Assembly: GCA_905221605.1 (NCBI GenBank)
Contig: CAJNDS010002612.1
Coordinates: 160,001-177,125 of the forward strand
From: Symbiodinium natans
Lineage: Eukaryota; Sar; Dinophyceae; Suessiales; Symbiodiniaceae
Reading direction: 5' to 3'
Length of the DNA stretch: 17,125 bases
The notes under the pieces were generated by a model. That model had not been told where the DNA came from. It was given only the letters and a program-made list of their open reading frames with translations, and did not search any database. Below are positions 7,013 to 13,057 of this stretch, one piece after another. How positions within the stretch are numbered: position 1 is the stretch's first letter; every line of letters starts with the position of its first letter. The position numbers and the translations under genes were made by a program.

Positions 7013-7300
7013 CTAATTGAGAGAATTGATCACATACAACCCCATGTCGTGCGCTGCGAAAACTCCGTCCCCTAGATTAGCTGGCGATAATCTTAGACCT
7101 ACCTTAGAGCCACCCACGAACTTCCCAGCAGCGGGCTCGGGCTTCAGAAAGGACACCCTAAACCCTAAACCGTAAACCGGCGCTCCTCGTGGTTCCTGTA
7201 TCTCAGATGCCCTCTGGGCCATCCTCAAGCTCGATTCATCTGGCTCCTCCTTCCTCGGCTTCTTCCTCGCGTGCTGGTCCTGCTTCCGGAAATCGCAACC
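7013..7300 (-). CDS. Putative exon, basic/acidic sequence
   Basis: A minus-strand frame opens at 7300, after a stop inside the adjacent telomeric array. It reads RKQDQHARKKPRKEEPDESS, then LRMAQRASEIQEPR, and closes at 7013. A methionine is at 7228, but the charged stretch upstream of it reads continuously, so an internal-exon start after GATTTCCGGAAGCAG is more likely. Downstream it crosses a short CCCTAAA insert (7153-7173), giving GLGFRV, and then continues for about 45 codons. That insert suggests a repeat gained inside older sequence. No family recognised. Confidence 0.25.
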   Translation of the reverse strand, partial: GCDFRKQDQHARKKPRKEEPDESSLRMAQRASEIQEPRGAPVYGLGFRVSFLKPEPAAGKFVGGSKVGLRLSPANLGDGVFAAHDMGLYVINSLN

Positions 7301-7425
7301 CTAAACCCTAAACCCTACAACCCTAAAACCCTAAACCCTAAAACCCGAAAACCTCTAAAACCATAAAACCCGAAAGCCCCCAAAACCCTAAAAACCGAAA
7401 ACCCTCAACCCCCTAAACCCTAAGC
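7297..7425 (-). repeat. Telomeric array of CCCTAAAA/CCCGAAAA 8-mers
   Basis: Starts with CCCTAAA, then becomes eight-base CCCTAAAA, CCCGAAAA and ACCATAAAA units. It belongs to the same polarity block as 7153-7173. Confidence 0.85.
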
Positions 7426-7478
7426 CCTTCGGGCCTTAAGGCATTCATGGCTTCAGCAACTTGAGGGCTTTCAAGGGG

Positions 7479-7551
7479 TTTTAGGGTTTAGGGTTTAGGG
7501 TTTAGGGTTTAGGGTTTAGGGTTCAGGGTTCAGGGTTTAGGGTTTAGGGTT
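7479..7551 (+). repeat. Telomeric array, TTTAGGG
   Basis: Eight or so TTTAGGG units with two TTCAGGG. Its right end supplies the stop codon of the minus-strand Lys/Glu/Asp-rich frame. Confidence 0.93.
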
Positions 7552-7801
7552 CTGAGACCAGGTCCTCGACCTCCTTGCCCTTCTTGTCCTCCTTGCTCTT
7601 CCTGTCCTCCTTCTTGTCCTCCTTGCTCTTTCTGTCCTCGATCTTGCCCTCCTTCTTGTCCTCCTTGCTCTTCTTGTCCTCCTTGCTCTTCTTGTCCTCC
7701 TTCTTGTCCTCTTTGTTCTTCTTGTCCTTCTTGCTCTTCTTCTTGTCCTTCTCCTGCTGTGCCTCCTGGAACTTGAAACAGCCAAAAACTCTTAAAAATC
7801 C
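7544..7801 (-). CDS. Putative terminal exon encoding a Lys/Glu/Asp-rich repeat
   Basis: An 85-codon minus frame runs from the codon after a TGA (7802-7804) to TAA at 7544-7546. It reads FQEAQQEKDKKKSKKDKK, then KKSKED (18-bp) and KKED (12-bp) repeats, and ends VEDLVSEP. Codons are almost all AAG, GAG and GAC. TTTTTGGCTGTTTCAAGTTC followed by CAG upstream is acceptor-like, so the true exon probably starts near 7770. No ATG lies in this frame. The other two minus frames give low-quality RRT/GGQEEQ repeats. Such lysine/glutamate-rich tails are common in eukaryotic nuclear and cytoskeletal proteins. A purely non-coding polypyrimidine minisatellite remains possible. Confidence 0.4.
   Translation of the reverse strand, partial: GFLRVFGCFKFQEAQQEKDKKKSKKDKKNKEDKKEDKKSKEDKKSKEDKKEGKIEDRKSKEDKKEDRKSKEDKKGKEVEDLVSEP
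7566..7752 (+). repeat. Polypyrimidine minisatellite, 18-bp unit
   Basis: GTCCTCCTTGCTCTTCTT (18 bp) and GTCCTCCTTCTT (12 bp) alternate about ten times. The + strand is almost entirely C/T with periodic G. Confidence 0.85.
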
Positions 7802-7829
7802 TCATTTTCTAAAAAGCCCGAAGGACTGG

Positions 7830-7916
7830 TCCCTAAACCGTAAACCCCTACACCCCTAAACTCTAAACCCTAAAACCCTAAACCCAAACCCTAAACCCTA
7901 AACCCTAACCATAAAA
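7830..7916 (-). repeat. Telomeric array, CCCTAAA on + strand
   Basis: About 11 units, degenerate at the left (CCGTAAACCCCTACACC), cleaner at 7865-7910. Confidence 0.88.
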
Positions 7917-7959
7917 CGCAAACCAACGGATCCATTGGCTTGTGCTCCTCTAGCTTCCG

Positions 7960-8055
7960 ATGGAGCTCCGCCGCAAATGCTGGGCGATCCTTCGCGCCAG
8001 AAAAATCTTTAAAAGTTTAGGGTTCAGAGTTTGGGGTCTAAGGTTTAGGGTTTAG
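7960..8055 (+). CDS. Exon-like island with ATG after an acceptor-like site
   Basis: GGCTTGTGCTCCTCTAG is followed by CTTCCG and an ATG at 7960. The frame reads MELRRKCWAILRARKIFKS, then enters decayed TTTAGGG units and stops at 8053-8055. The strongly basic helical stretch is plausible as coding, but only 19 residues lie outside repeat sequence. Function unknown. Confidence 0.2.
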   Translation: MELRRKCWAILRARKIFKSLGFRVWGLRFRV

Positions 8056-8105
8056 GGTTTAGGGTTTAGGGTTTCGGGCCTAGGGATTCTGGAGCACAGG
8101 GTTTA
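8017..8105 (+). repeat. Telomeric array, TTTAGGG
   Basis: Decayed at both ends, with five clean units at about 8043-8076. Confidence 0.85.
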
Positions 8106-8107
8106 GG

Positions 8108-8191
8108 ATGAACTACCATACGTTGAACTTCACAGGCAAGCCAGTGACATTGGGGTTTGGGATGTGGGGGTGGGGTGGGGTGTGGTTTTAG
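8108..8191 (+). CDS. Very short ATG-initiated frame
   Basis: ATG at 8108 directly after decayed TTTAGGG sequence gives MNYHTLNFTGKPVTLGFGMW, then Gly/Trp codons from a G-rich tract, and TAG at 8189. The first 15 residues look protein-like and the rest is low complexity. Too short to judge. Confidence 0.12.
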   Translation: MNYHTLNFTGKPVTLGFGMWGWGGVWF

Positions 8192-8214
8192 TTTGGCAGT
8201 TGGGGGGCATGATC

Positions 8215-8347
8215 CCTAAACCCTAAACCCTAAACCCTAGACCCTAGACCCTAGACCCTCAGCCCTAAGCCCTAAGCCCTAAACACTAAACCTTAAACCC
8301 TAAACCCTAACCCTAAACCCGAAACCCTAAACCCTAAACCCTAACCC
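8215..8347 (-). repeat. Telomeric array with CCCTAGA and CCCTAAG sub-blocks
   Basis: Canonical units, then three CCCTAGA, then CCCTCAG and CCCTAAG units, then canonical again. The variants are grouped, not scattered. Confidence 0.93.
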
Positions 8348-8360
8348 TCTGCTGACTCAG

Positions 8361-8468
8361 CGGCGTTTAATGGAGGGGGCTTCGCCAGCCATCGCCACTC
8401 CACTGGCTTTCCCGGCCTCATTTCAGTGCTTACAGGCAAAGGGAGAGGGTTTAGGGTTTAGGGTTTAG
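8361..8468 (+). CDS. Exon-like island between opposed telomeric arrays
   Basis: CTCTGCTGACTCAG (branch-point-like CTGAC plus AG at 8359-8360) precedes RRLMEGASPAIATPLAFPAS, then FQCLQAKGEG, ending in repeat-derived residues and TAG at 8466. An ATG is at 8370. Size and arrangement match the islands at 6417 and 10727. No family recognised. Confidence 0.22.
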   Translation, partial: RRLMEGASPAIATPLAFPASFQCLQAKGEGLGFRV

Positions 8469-8520
8469 GGCTTAGGGTTTAGGGTTTAAGGTTTAGGTTT
8501 TAGGGTCTAGGGTTTAGGGA
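8446..8520 (+). repeat. Telomeric array, TTTAGGG
   Basis: About ten units with CTTAGGG, TTTAAGG, TTTTAGGG and TCTAGGG variants. Confidence 0.9.
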
Positions 8521-8941
8521 TTCTGAGGATTTAGCAGCCAACAACATGTGCAGCACAAAGCTTTGAGCGTGGTCTATGAAGGCCGTGTCGCGAAAAGGCC
8601 TCATGCGTGGAGCGATATCCACTTGCGGAGACAGAGTCGCACCTGCACCGGTACAGCCGCAAGTCAGCGTCCCAGTTGCCTTCCGAAGGCGTTCCAGCAC
8701 ACTTGCTGGTCGCCCCCTTGCATGATGCAAGGAAGAGGACCCACACTCTGTAACAAAGTACCAACCCCTGGCTCACCCACTCAACACAAATCTTAAGAGC
8801 GCAGCAATTCTTTCAACGAGGCCCTTAAAATTCCGAAAACACCGCGGAGCACAAAAAGAGCCTTGGGCAAAACCACCCTTTCGATGAAGAGCAAGTAGCA
8901 CACTTATACACATTAGAAATGAAAAACTACGAACTAATCTA
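8521..8941. other. Unique block, 420 bp, coding status unclear
   Basis: Two overlapping minus frames (8500-8730 and 8531-8776) and one plus frame (8548-8796) are open. The first minus frame gives APRMRPFRDTAFIDHAQSFV near its end and looks most protein-like. ACTTGCGG (8621-8628) and CCGCAAGT (8657-8664) form a perfect 8-bp inverted repeat. The right part (8800-8941) is A-rich with no gene. Confidence 0.3.
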
Positions 8942-8988
8942 AAAACCCTAAACCCTAAATCCTAAACCCTAAACTCTAAACCCTACAA
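8942..8988 (-). repeat. Short telomeric array, CCCTAAA on + strand
   Basis: Six units, with TCCTAAA and CTCTAAA variants. Confidence 0.9.
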
Positions 8989-9127
8989 TAAACAAACAAA
9001 CAGGCAAAAATGAACACACCAACGAAGCAAAAAGTCACCAACACCTTCTCTCTGAGGTGCGCAGCGGGGGGGGCGCGCAGGTTTCAGTGGCTGCTGCGCC
9101 ATGGCAGTCTCAGCTTGTCGTTGCGTT

Positions 9128-9215
9128 GGTTTAGGGTGTTAAGGTTAGGTTTGAGGTTTTAGGTTTAGGGTTGGGTTTAGGGTTTCGGGTTTAGGGTTTA
9201 GGGTTTAGGATTAGG
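9128..9215 (+). repeat. Degenerate telomeric array, TTTAGGG
   Basis: Begins decayed (GTTAAGGTTAGG, TTTGAGG) and becomes canonical at 9188-9208. A G-rich tract follows at 9234-9258. Confidence 0.85.
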
Positions 9216-9366
9216 GTGTTTTTTTCGACTTTTTGGAGGGGGGGGGAAGGGGGGTTGTAGAGGTTTTCGGGAAGGCTGTTGGTGTTGGGGGAAGGGCTGC
9301 TGAGGGGCTTGAGGTTTAGGGCTTCAGGCTTGGGGACTGCGGGGGCTTGTCAGTTGGGCGGTTTAG

Positions 9367-9573
9367 GTTGAGGGCCGTGGGGACTTACAGCTTCAGGGGC
9401 TGAGCCAAGCAGAGACGGAAACAGAGACTGGGGCCGAAAAAAATGCCAAAGTCTCTCAACCCACGCGGACCCGCACCCCCAAGCTCCATCCTAGGTGCCC
9501 TTCACCCAAACCGAAACCCCACAAACCCCAACCTATAAACCTCCATTACCGACCCCGTAAATCCATGCAATAA
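9367..9573 (+). CDS. Putative exon, 68 codons, Pro/Lys/Arg-rich C-terminus
   Basis: The frame follows a TAG at 9364-9366 and ends in TAA at 9571-9573. After an acceptor-like GGGGACTTACAG (AG at 9389-9390) it reads LQGLSQAETETETGAEKNAK, then VSQPTRTRTPKLHPRCPSPK and a KPKPHKPQP stretch, ending RPRKSMQ. This resembles a disordered, basic nuclear-protein tail. There is no early ATG. A second + frame (KQRRKQRLGPKKMPKSLNPR) is also open. The 430-bp spacer 9216-9646 has nothing else gene-like. Confidence 0.25.
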   Translation, partial: VEGRGDLQLQGLSQAETETETGAEKNAKVSQPTRTRTPKLHPRCPSPKPKPHKPQPINLHYRPRKSMQ

Positions 9574-9646
9574 GAAGGCAGGCCCTTTGTGCTTAGGCAC
9601 CCGACAACCACGGCATAAGGGCAAGGGTCCATTGTTGACATCATTG

Positions 9647-9728
9647 AACCCTCAAACCCTGAGCCCTGAACCCTGAACCCTGAACCCTAAACCCTAAACC
9701 CTAAACCCTAAACCCTAAACCCTAAACC
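9647..9728 (-). repeat. Telomeric array with CCCTGAA block
   Basis: Four consecutive CCCTGA(A/G) units at the left, then seven clean CCCTAAA units. Confidence 0.93.
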
Positions 9729-9768
9729 AAAAGGGAAAGGGCTAACCAGGGCTTCAGAAACTTCGGAG

Positions 9769-9895
9769 CATTAGGGTTTCGCGTTTGATGTTTAGGGTAT
9801 GAGGTTTGGGGTTGGGGGTTCAGGGTATAAGGTTTGGGTTTCGGAGTACCAGAGGCTTTAGGGTTCAGGGTTTGGGTATAGGGTTTAACGGTTTA
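9769..9895 (+). repeat. Decayed TTTAGGG-polarity array
   Basis: Units such as TTTCGCG, TATGAGG, TTTGGGG and TATAGGG. Recognisable mainly by heptad spacing. Confidence 0.7.
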
Positions 9896-9942
9896 AGCTA
9901 GAATCTAGAACTCAGGAGTAGAATGAAATACTGAGTGATGCT

Positions 9943-10023
9943 AAAACCCTAAACCCTAGCCCTAAACCCTAAACCCTAAACCCTAACCCCTAACCCTAAA
10001 CCCTAAACCCCTAAACCCTAAAG
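9943..10023 (-). repeat. Telomeric array, CCCTAAA on + strand
   Basis: About 11 units, with CCCTAGC and CCCCTAA length variants. Confidence 0.92.
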
Positions 10024-10043
10024 CGGGTCAAAGCAGAAGAAGT

Positions 10044-10130
10044 ATGGAACGCCTAGGCGGCTCCCACGGCAAAGCCATCAAGTTCGGGTTTGAGGTGAGG
10101 GTCCAATTTTCAGGTGGGTTTGGGGTTTAG
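10044..10130 (+). CDS. Exon-like island with ATG and donor-like site
   Basis: ATG at 10044 gives MERLGGSHGKAIKFGFE, and the codon GAG at 10092-10094 is followed by GTGAGGGT, a fair donor. Upstream in frame is AGQSRRS. If not spliced, the frame runs into TTTGGGG/TTTAGGG and stops at 10128. C-array left, G-array right. No family recognised. Confidence 0.22.
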   Translation: MERLGGSHGKAIKFGFEVRVQFSGGFGV

Positions 10131-10217
10131 GGTTTAGGGTTTCGGGTTTAGGGTTCCGGGTTTAGGGTCTAGGGTTTCGGGTTTAGGGTTTAGGGTTTAT
10201 GGTTTAGGGTTTAGGGG
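10120..10217 (+). repeat. Telomeric array with TTTCGGG and TTCCGGG variants
   Basis: About 14 units; TTTCGGG recurs twice in the pattern TTTAGGGTTTCGGGTTTAGG. Confidence 0.92.
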
Positions 10218-10320
10218 GGCCCCCTTAAACCACAATCATGGTTCTAGGACCCAGGTAGAACGGCCTGCGTCGGTAGAGGACATGCGGCTCCAGCTGTACA
10301 CCTGAAGTCAACCCTACATG

Positions 10321-10532
10321 CGTTTAGGGTTTAGGGTTAATAAGGTTTAGGGTTTAGGGTTTTTAAGGTTTAGGGTTTAGGGTTCGTAAGGTTTAGGGTT
10401 TAGGGTTTAGGGTTTAGGGTTTAGGGTTTAGGGTTTAGGGTTTAGGGTTTAGGGTTTAGGGTTTAGGGTTTAGGGTTTAGGGTTTAGGGCTTAGGGTTTA
10501 GGGTTTAGGGTTTAGGGGGGTTTAGGGTTTAG
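10321..10532 (+). repeat. Long telomeric array with regular AAGG-interrupted head
   Basis: The head repeats GGTTTAGGGTTTAGGGTT joined by short AATAAGG, TTTAAGG and CGTAAGG linkers (10321-10390), a small higher-order pattern. About 15 perfect units follow, then GGGG- and CTTAGGG-containing units. Confidence 0.95.
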
Positions 10533-10626
10533 GGCTTGCAGGGCGTTTCAAGGCGTGCTGGGAGGGTCGGGAGGGCCGGAGGGGAGGGGGGGGGGGCGGT
10601 TTACATCCTCAAGCCCTCCGCCCCAA
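10533..10626. other. G-rich island
   Basis: GGCGTTTCAAGGCGTGC is followed by GGGAGGG-type sequence and a 12-G run near 10585-10596. No gene. Confidence 0.6.
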
Positions 10627-10721
10627 AACCGTAAACCCTAGACCCTAAACCCTAAACCCTACACCCTGAACCCTGAACCCTAAACCCTAAACCCTAAACC
10701 CTGAACCCTAAACCCTGAACC
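10627..10721 (-). repeat. Telomeric array with interspersed CCCTGAA
   Basis: About 13 units; CCCTGAA occurs four times, twice as an adjacent pair. Confidence 0.93.
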
Positions 10722-10726
10722 CCCAA

Positions 10727-10825
10727 AGCACAAAAGATGAGCCGCCCCTGAAATTGGAGCAGCCCCAAGCCAACGCGGTCTTCATCCCAGACGTTCTTCC
10801 AAAGAACCCTCAGTTTAGGGTTTAG
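10727..10825 (+). CDS. Exon-like island between opposed telomeric arrays
   Basis: The frame reads STKDEPPLKLEQPQANAVFI, then PDVLPKNPQ, and enters the 31-unit TTTAGGG array, stopping at TAG 10823. The 5' side enters directly from the CCCTAAA array with no obvious acceptor and no ATG. Composition is protein-like. The last bases (CCTCAG) directly abut the array, as if the fragment had been capped there. Confidence 0.25.
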   Translation, partial: STKDEPPLKLEQPQANAVFIPDVLPKNPQFRV

Positions 10826-11030
10826 GGTTTAGGGTTTAGGGTTTAGGGTTTAGGGTTTAGGGTTTAGGGTTTAGGGTTTAGGGTTTAGGGTTTAGGGTTT
10901 AGGGTTTAGGGTTTAGGGTTTAGGGTTTAGGGTTTAGGGTTTAGGGTTTAGGGTTTAGGGTTTAGGGTTTAGGGTTTAGGGTTTAGGGTTTAGGGTTTAG
11001 GGTTTAGGGTTTAGGGTTTAGGGTTTAGGG
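10814..11030 (+). repeat. Perfect telomeric array, 31 consecutive TTTAGGG units
   Basis: 217 bp without a single variant, the longest perfect run in the window. It begins right after CAG and ends abruptly in TTTAGATTTTTCGG. Decayed units continue to about 11070. Confidence 0.98.
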
Positions 11031-11134
11031 TTTAGATTTTTCGGTTTAGGGTTTGGGGTATTTAGGGTCTGAAAGTGCTCCCGAAGCCCTCCCAGGAAAG
11101 GAGTCTGTAGCCCAGAAAGCCTCTGCCAACACCC

Positions 11135-11275
11135 GAAACCCTAAACCCGAAACCCCCTAAACCCTAAACCCCTAAGCCCTAAACCCGAAACCCCCTAAAC
11201 CCTAAACCCCTAAACCCTCAATTTTAAACCTTAAACCCTTAACCCCTTAAACCCCAAACCTTAAACCTTACAACC
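11135..11275 (-). repeat. Degenerate telomeric array with a 38-bp higher-order duplication
   Basis: 11139-11176 and 11177-11214 are tandem 38-bp copies differing only at the last base. Each contains CCCTAAA, CCCGAAA and extended CCCCCTAAA units in the same order. The right part decays to CCTTAAA. Confidence 0.9.
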
Positions 11276-11325
11276 CCAAGAGGTCTCGATCCTCTGGGTG
11301 TTGGCACTTCGGAAACCATCAGCTC
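11276..11325 (+). CDS. Candidate short exon with strong donor
   Basis: CCCCAAG (acceptor-like) precedes AGGTCTCGATCCTCTGGGTG, and the segment ends TCGG/GTGAGTAGG, a near-consensus donor. One frame reads EVSILWVLALRKPSA. Only about 15 codons, so support rests on the donor. Confidence 0.2.
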
Positions 11326-11410
11326 GGGTGAGTAGGCTTTGATCGGACCTGGATATGGGCTTCTCCGAAATTGAAGGTACTTGATTGTATGTTATGTTTT
11401 TTCAACTTTT

Positions 11411-11493
11411 GGGAAAGGGGGAGGGGGGAAGGGCGAAGGGGGGCGAGGGGCGAGGGGGGGTAAGGGGCGGAGGATGGGGGAGGGGGGGGGGTG
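11411..11493 (+). repeat. G-rich polypurine tract
   Basis: Runs of three to nine G separated mostly by A or GA over about 80 bp; quadruplex- and triplex-prone. Distinct from the telomeric heptads. Confidence 0.85.
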
Positions 11494-12087
11494 GAACATG
11501 GGGTCCTGTGCTGGGGGTTCAGGGTTCAGGGTTCGTTCACGGTTTACGGTTTAGGGCTTAGGGGTTCGGGTTTAGGGTTTCGGCTTTGCAATGGTGTGTT
11601 GGTGTTGTGTTTGGGGTTTCGGGTGTCGAGAAAGATTGTGTTGAGATTAGGGTTTATGGTTTTGAGTTCCGCGGCTTCGGTGGTTTGCTTGCACTCTATT
11701 CACTGTTCGTGTCACGCCCTCGTAACTTATGCATGCTCCCAGCAGAAATGTAAGCCCAAAAAAGTGGTCCTCTACCTCAAACCCTATACCATAAACACTT
11801 AAGCCTACAGCTTAGGGATAGGGATTCTTGGGCGCCTTAGGAAACAGCCTGGAGCATGCAGATCCTGATGGAGGATGCCATGGGCGTTCAGAATCCATGG
11901 GAGCCCTAGATGTGTGAACTCCAGAACCTCAGGTTTAGGGTTGGTTTAGGGTTTGAGGTTGAGGGATAGGGCTTAGGGCTTACGCCCCTAAACCCTATAA
12001 CCGAATTCCTAAACCCCAAGTTCTGCCAAGCCCTTCCTCCCTCCAGCCGGCCTGTCGCTGACTCCTGCTGCAGACTTCAACTTTAGG
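11494..12087. other. Decayed telomere-like sequence and unique spacer
   Basis: 11515-11580 and 11936-11985 are decayed TTTAGGG arrays. A + frame (11491-11802) spans the first and ends with a Cys-rich ALVTYACSQQKCKPKKVV segment, probably a chance frame. 11810-11930 shows no gene. Confidence 0.5.
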
Positions 12088-12172
12088 GACCCTAAACCCT
12101 AAACCCCGAACCCCAAACCCTAAACCCTAAACCCTAAACCCTAAACCCTAAACCCTAAACCCTAAACCCTAG
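12088..12172 (-). repeat. Telomeric array, CCCTAAA on + strand
   Basis: About 11 units. The first two are CCCCGAA/CCCCAAA and the last seven or eight are perfect. Confidence 0.94.
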
Positions 12173-12190
12173 CGTTGGGTGTAAGGATCT

Positions 12191-12316
12191 AGGAGCTTAG
12201 CGTTTCGGATGAAGGGTTTCAGAGAGAAGCTCTTGAGCTCCCGGTGGCTTCCTCACAAAGTCCTGCAGCAATCTTAAACGCCTCTTGCTGGGAAGCAACT
12301 TCCTGAGCTCGTCTAG
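12191..12316. CDS. Exon-like island, orientation undecided
   Basis: The minus frame reads LDELRKLLPSKRRLRLLQDF, then VRKPPGAQELLSETLHPKR and TAA. The plus frame reads ELSVSDEGFQREALELPVAS, then SQSPAAILNASCWEATS and TGA. Both look protein-like, and only one can be right. The minus version is amphipathic and basic; the plus version follows GGATCTAG. Neither has an ATG. Confidence 0.25.
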
Positions 12317-12440
12317 GGTTTAGGGTTTAAGGTTTAGGGTTCGGTTTAGGGTTCAGGGTTCAGGGTTCAGGGTTCAGGGTTCAGGGTTCAGGGTTCAGGG
12401 TTCAGGGTTCAGGGTTTAGGGTTTAGGGTTTAGGGTTTAG
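12313..12440 (+). repeat. Telomeric array with nine consecutive TTCAGGG units
   Basis: TTTAGGG units flank exactly nine identical TTCAGGG units (12352-12414), the largest homogenised variant block here. Confidence 0.97.
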
Positions 12441-12522
12441 GCCTCCAATCCCTAACCGGAACTTCGCTTTGCAGTAGGGGCCCTGCTCAGACCTCACCGT
12501 AGACACCAGATCCCTGACCCTT

Positions 12523-12655
12523 AGGCCCTACCTGGAAGCTCTTTGACTTCGTAAGTAGGGTTGGTAAGTTGGGCGGGGTGGGGGGGCTATATTGGGGTTT
12601 CTAGAAGATACTAAGTAGACTTACTAAGTCGCAAGAGCTTCCAAGTATAGGCCCT
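12523..12655. mobile_element. Second inverted-repeat element (MITE-like)
   Basis: The left arm (12523-12556) contains CTGGAAGCTCTTTGACTTCG then TAAGTA. The right arm (12617-12655) is its imperfect reverse complement, with GACTTACTAAGTCGCAAGAG then CTTCCAAG. About 35-bp arms enclose about 60 bp including a G-rich core. The arm motif GAGCTTCCAA also occurs alone near 75. No coding capacity and no clear target-site duplication. Confidence 0.5.
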
Positions 12656-12898
12656 CCCTGTATGAAATCCACTCCTCGGTGCACAGGTACAACAACTCTG
12701 CGCCAACTCGGAGAGCGGCCATGCCAGCATAGTATGGGGCGCCTGTCAACTTCGAGAGCGACGTTTTTCTGGTGGTTTGGGGTTTAGGGTTGGGGTGAAA
12801 AACCCGGTTTTAGTTGAGTTTTGTAGGGCACCCGAAACGGTTTAGGCCCTCCCTCTTCCTCCAAATCACAGAAAGAAGGACGAAAGAAGGACCTTGAA
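12656..12898. other. Unique spacer
   Basis: No frame or array stands out. Short decayed TTTGGGGTTTAGGG at 12776-12795 and a GAAAGAAGGAC direct duplication near 12870-12893. Confidence 0.4.
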
Positions 12899-13040
12899 GG
12901 GGTTTAGGGTTTGGGGTTTAGGGTTTTGGGTTCGGCGTTCAGGGTTCAGGGTTCAGGGTTTAGGGTGTAGGGTTTAGGGTTTAGGGTTCAGGGTTTAGGG
13001 TTTAGGGTTAAGGGTTTAGGGTGTTGGGTTTGGGGTTTAG
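12899..13040 (+). repeat. Mixed telomeric array, TTTAGGG/TTCAGGG/TTTGGGG
   Basis: About 18 units with frequent variants, including TTAAGGG, GTTGGG and GTAGGG. Confidence 0.88.
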
Positions 13041-13057
13041 TTCAAGGTAGCCACCAG

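Noticed and set aside
7530-7805. Minus frames reading GGQEEQ and RRTRRA repeats
   Set aside because: Shadows of the Lys/Glu/Asp frame or of the polypyrimidine minisatellite, with extreme low complexity.
8621-8664. tRNA or small RNA hairpin at the ACTTGCGG/CCGCAAGT inverted repeat
   Set aside because: Only one 8-bp stem; no cloverleaf, T-loop or box motifs.
11491-11802. 103-codon + frame with a Cys-rich end
   Set aside because: Passes through decayed telomeric sequence, and its first half is Gly/Phe/Arg/Val repeat translation. No supporting splice or motif signal.
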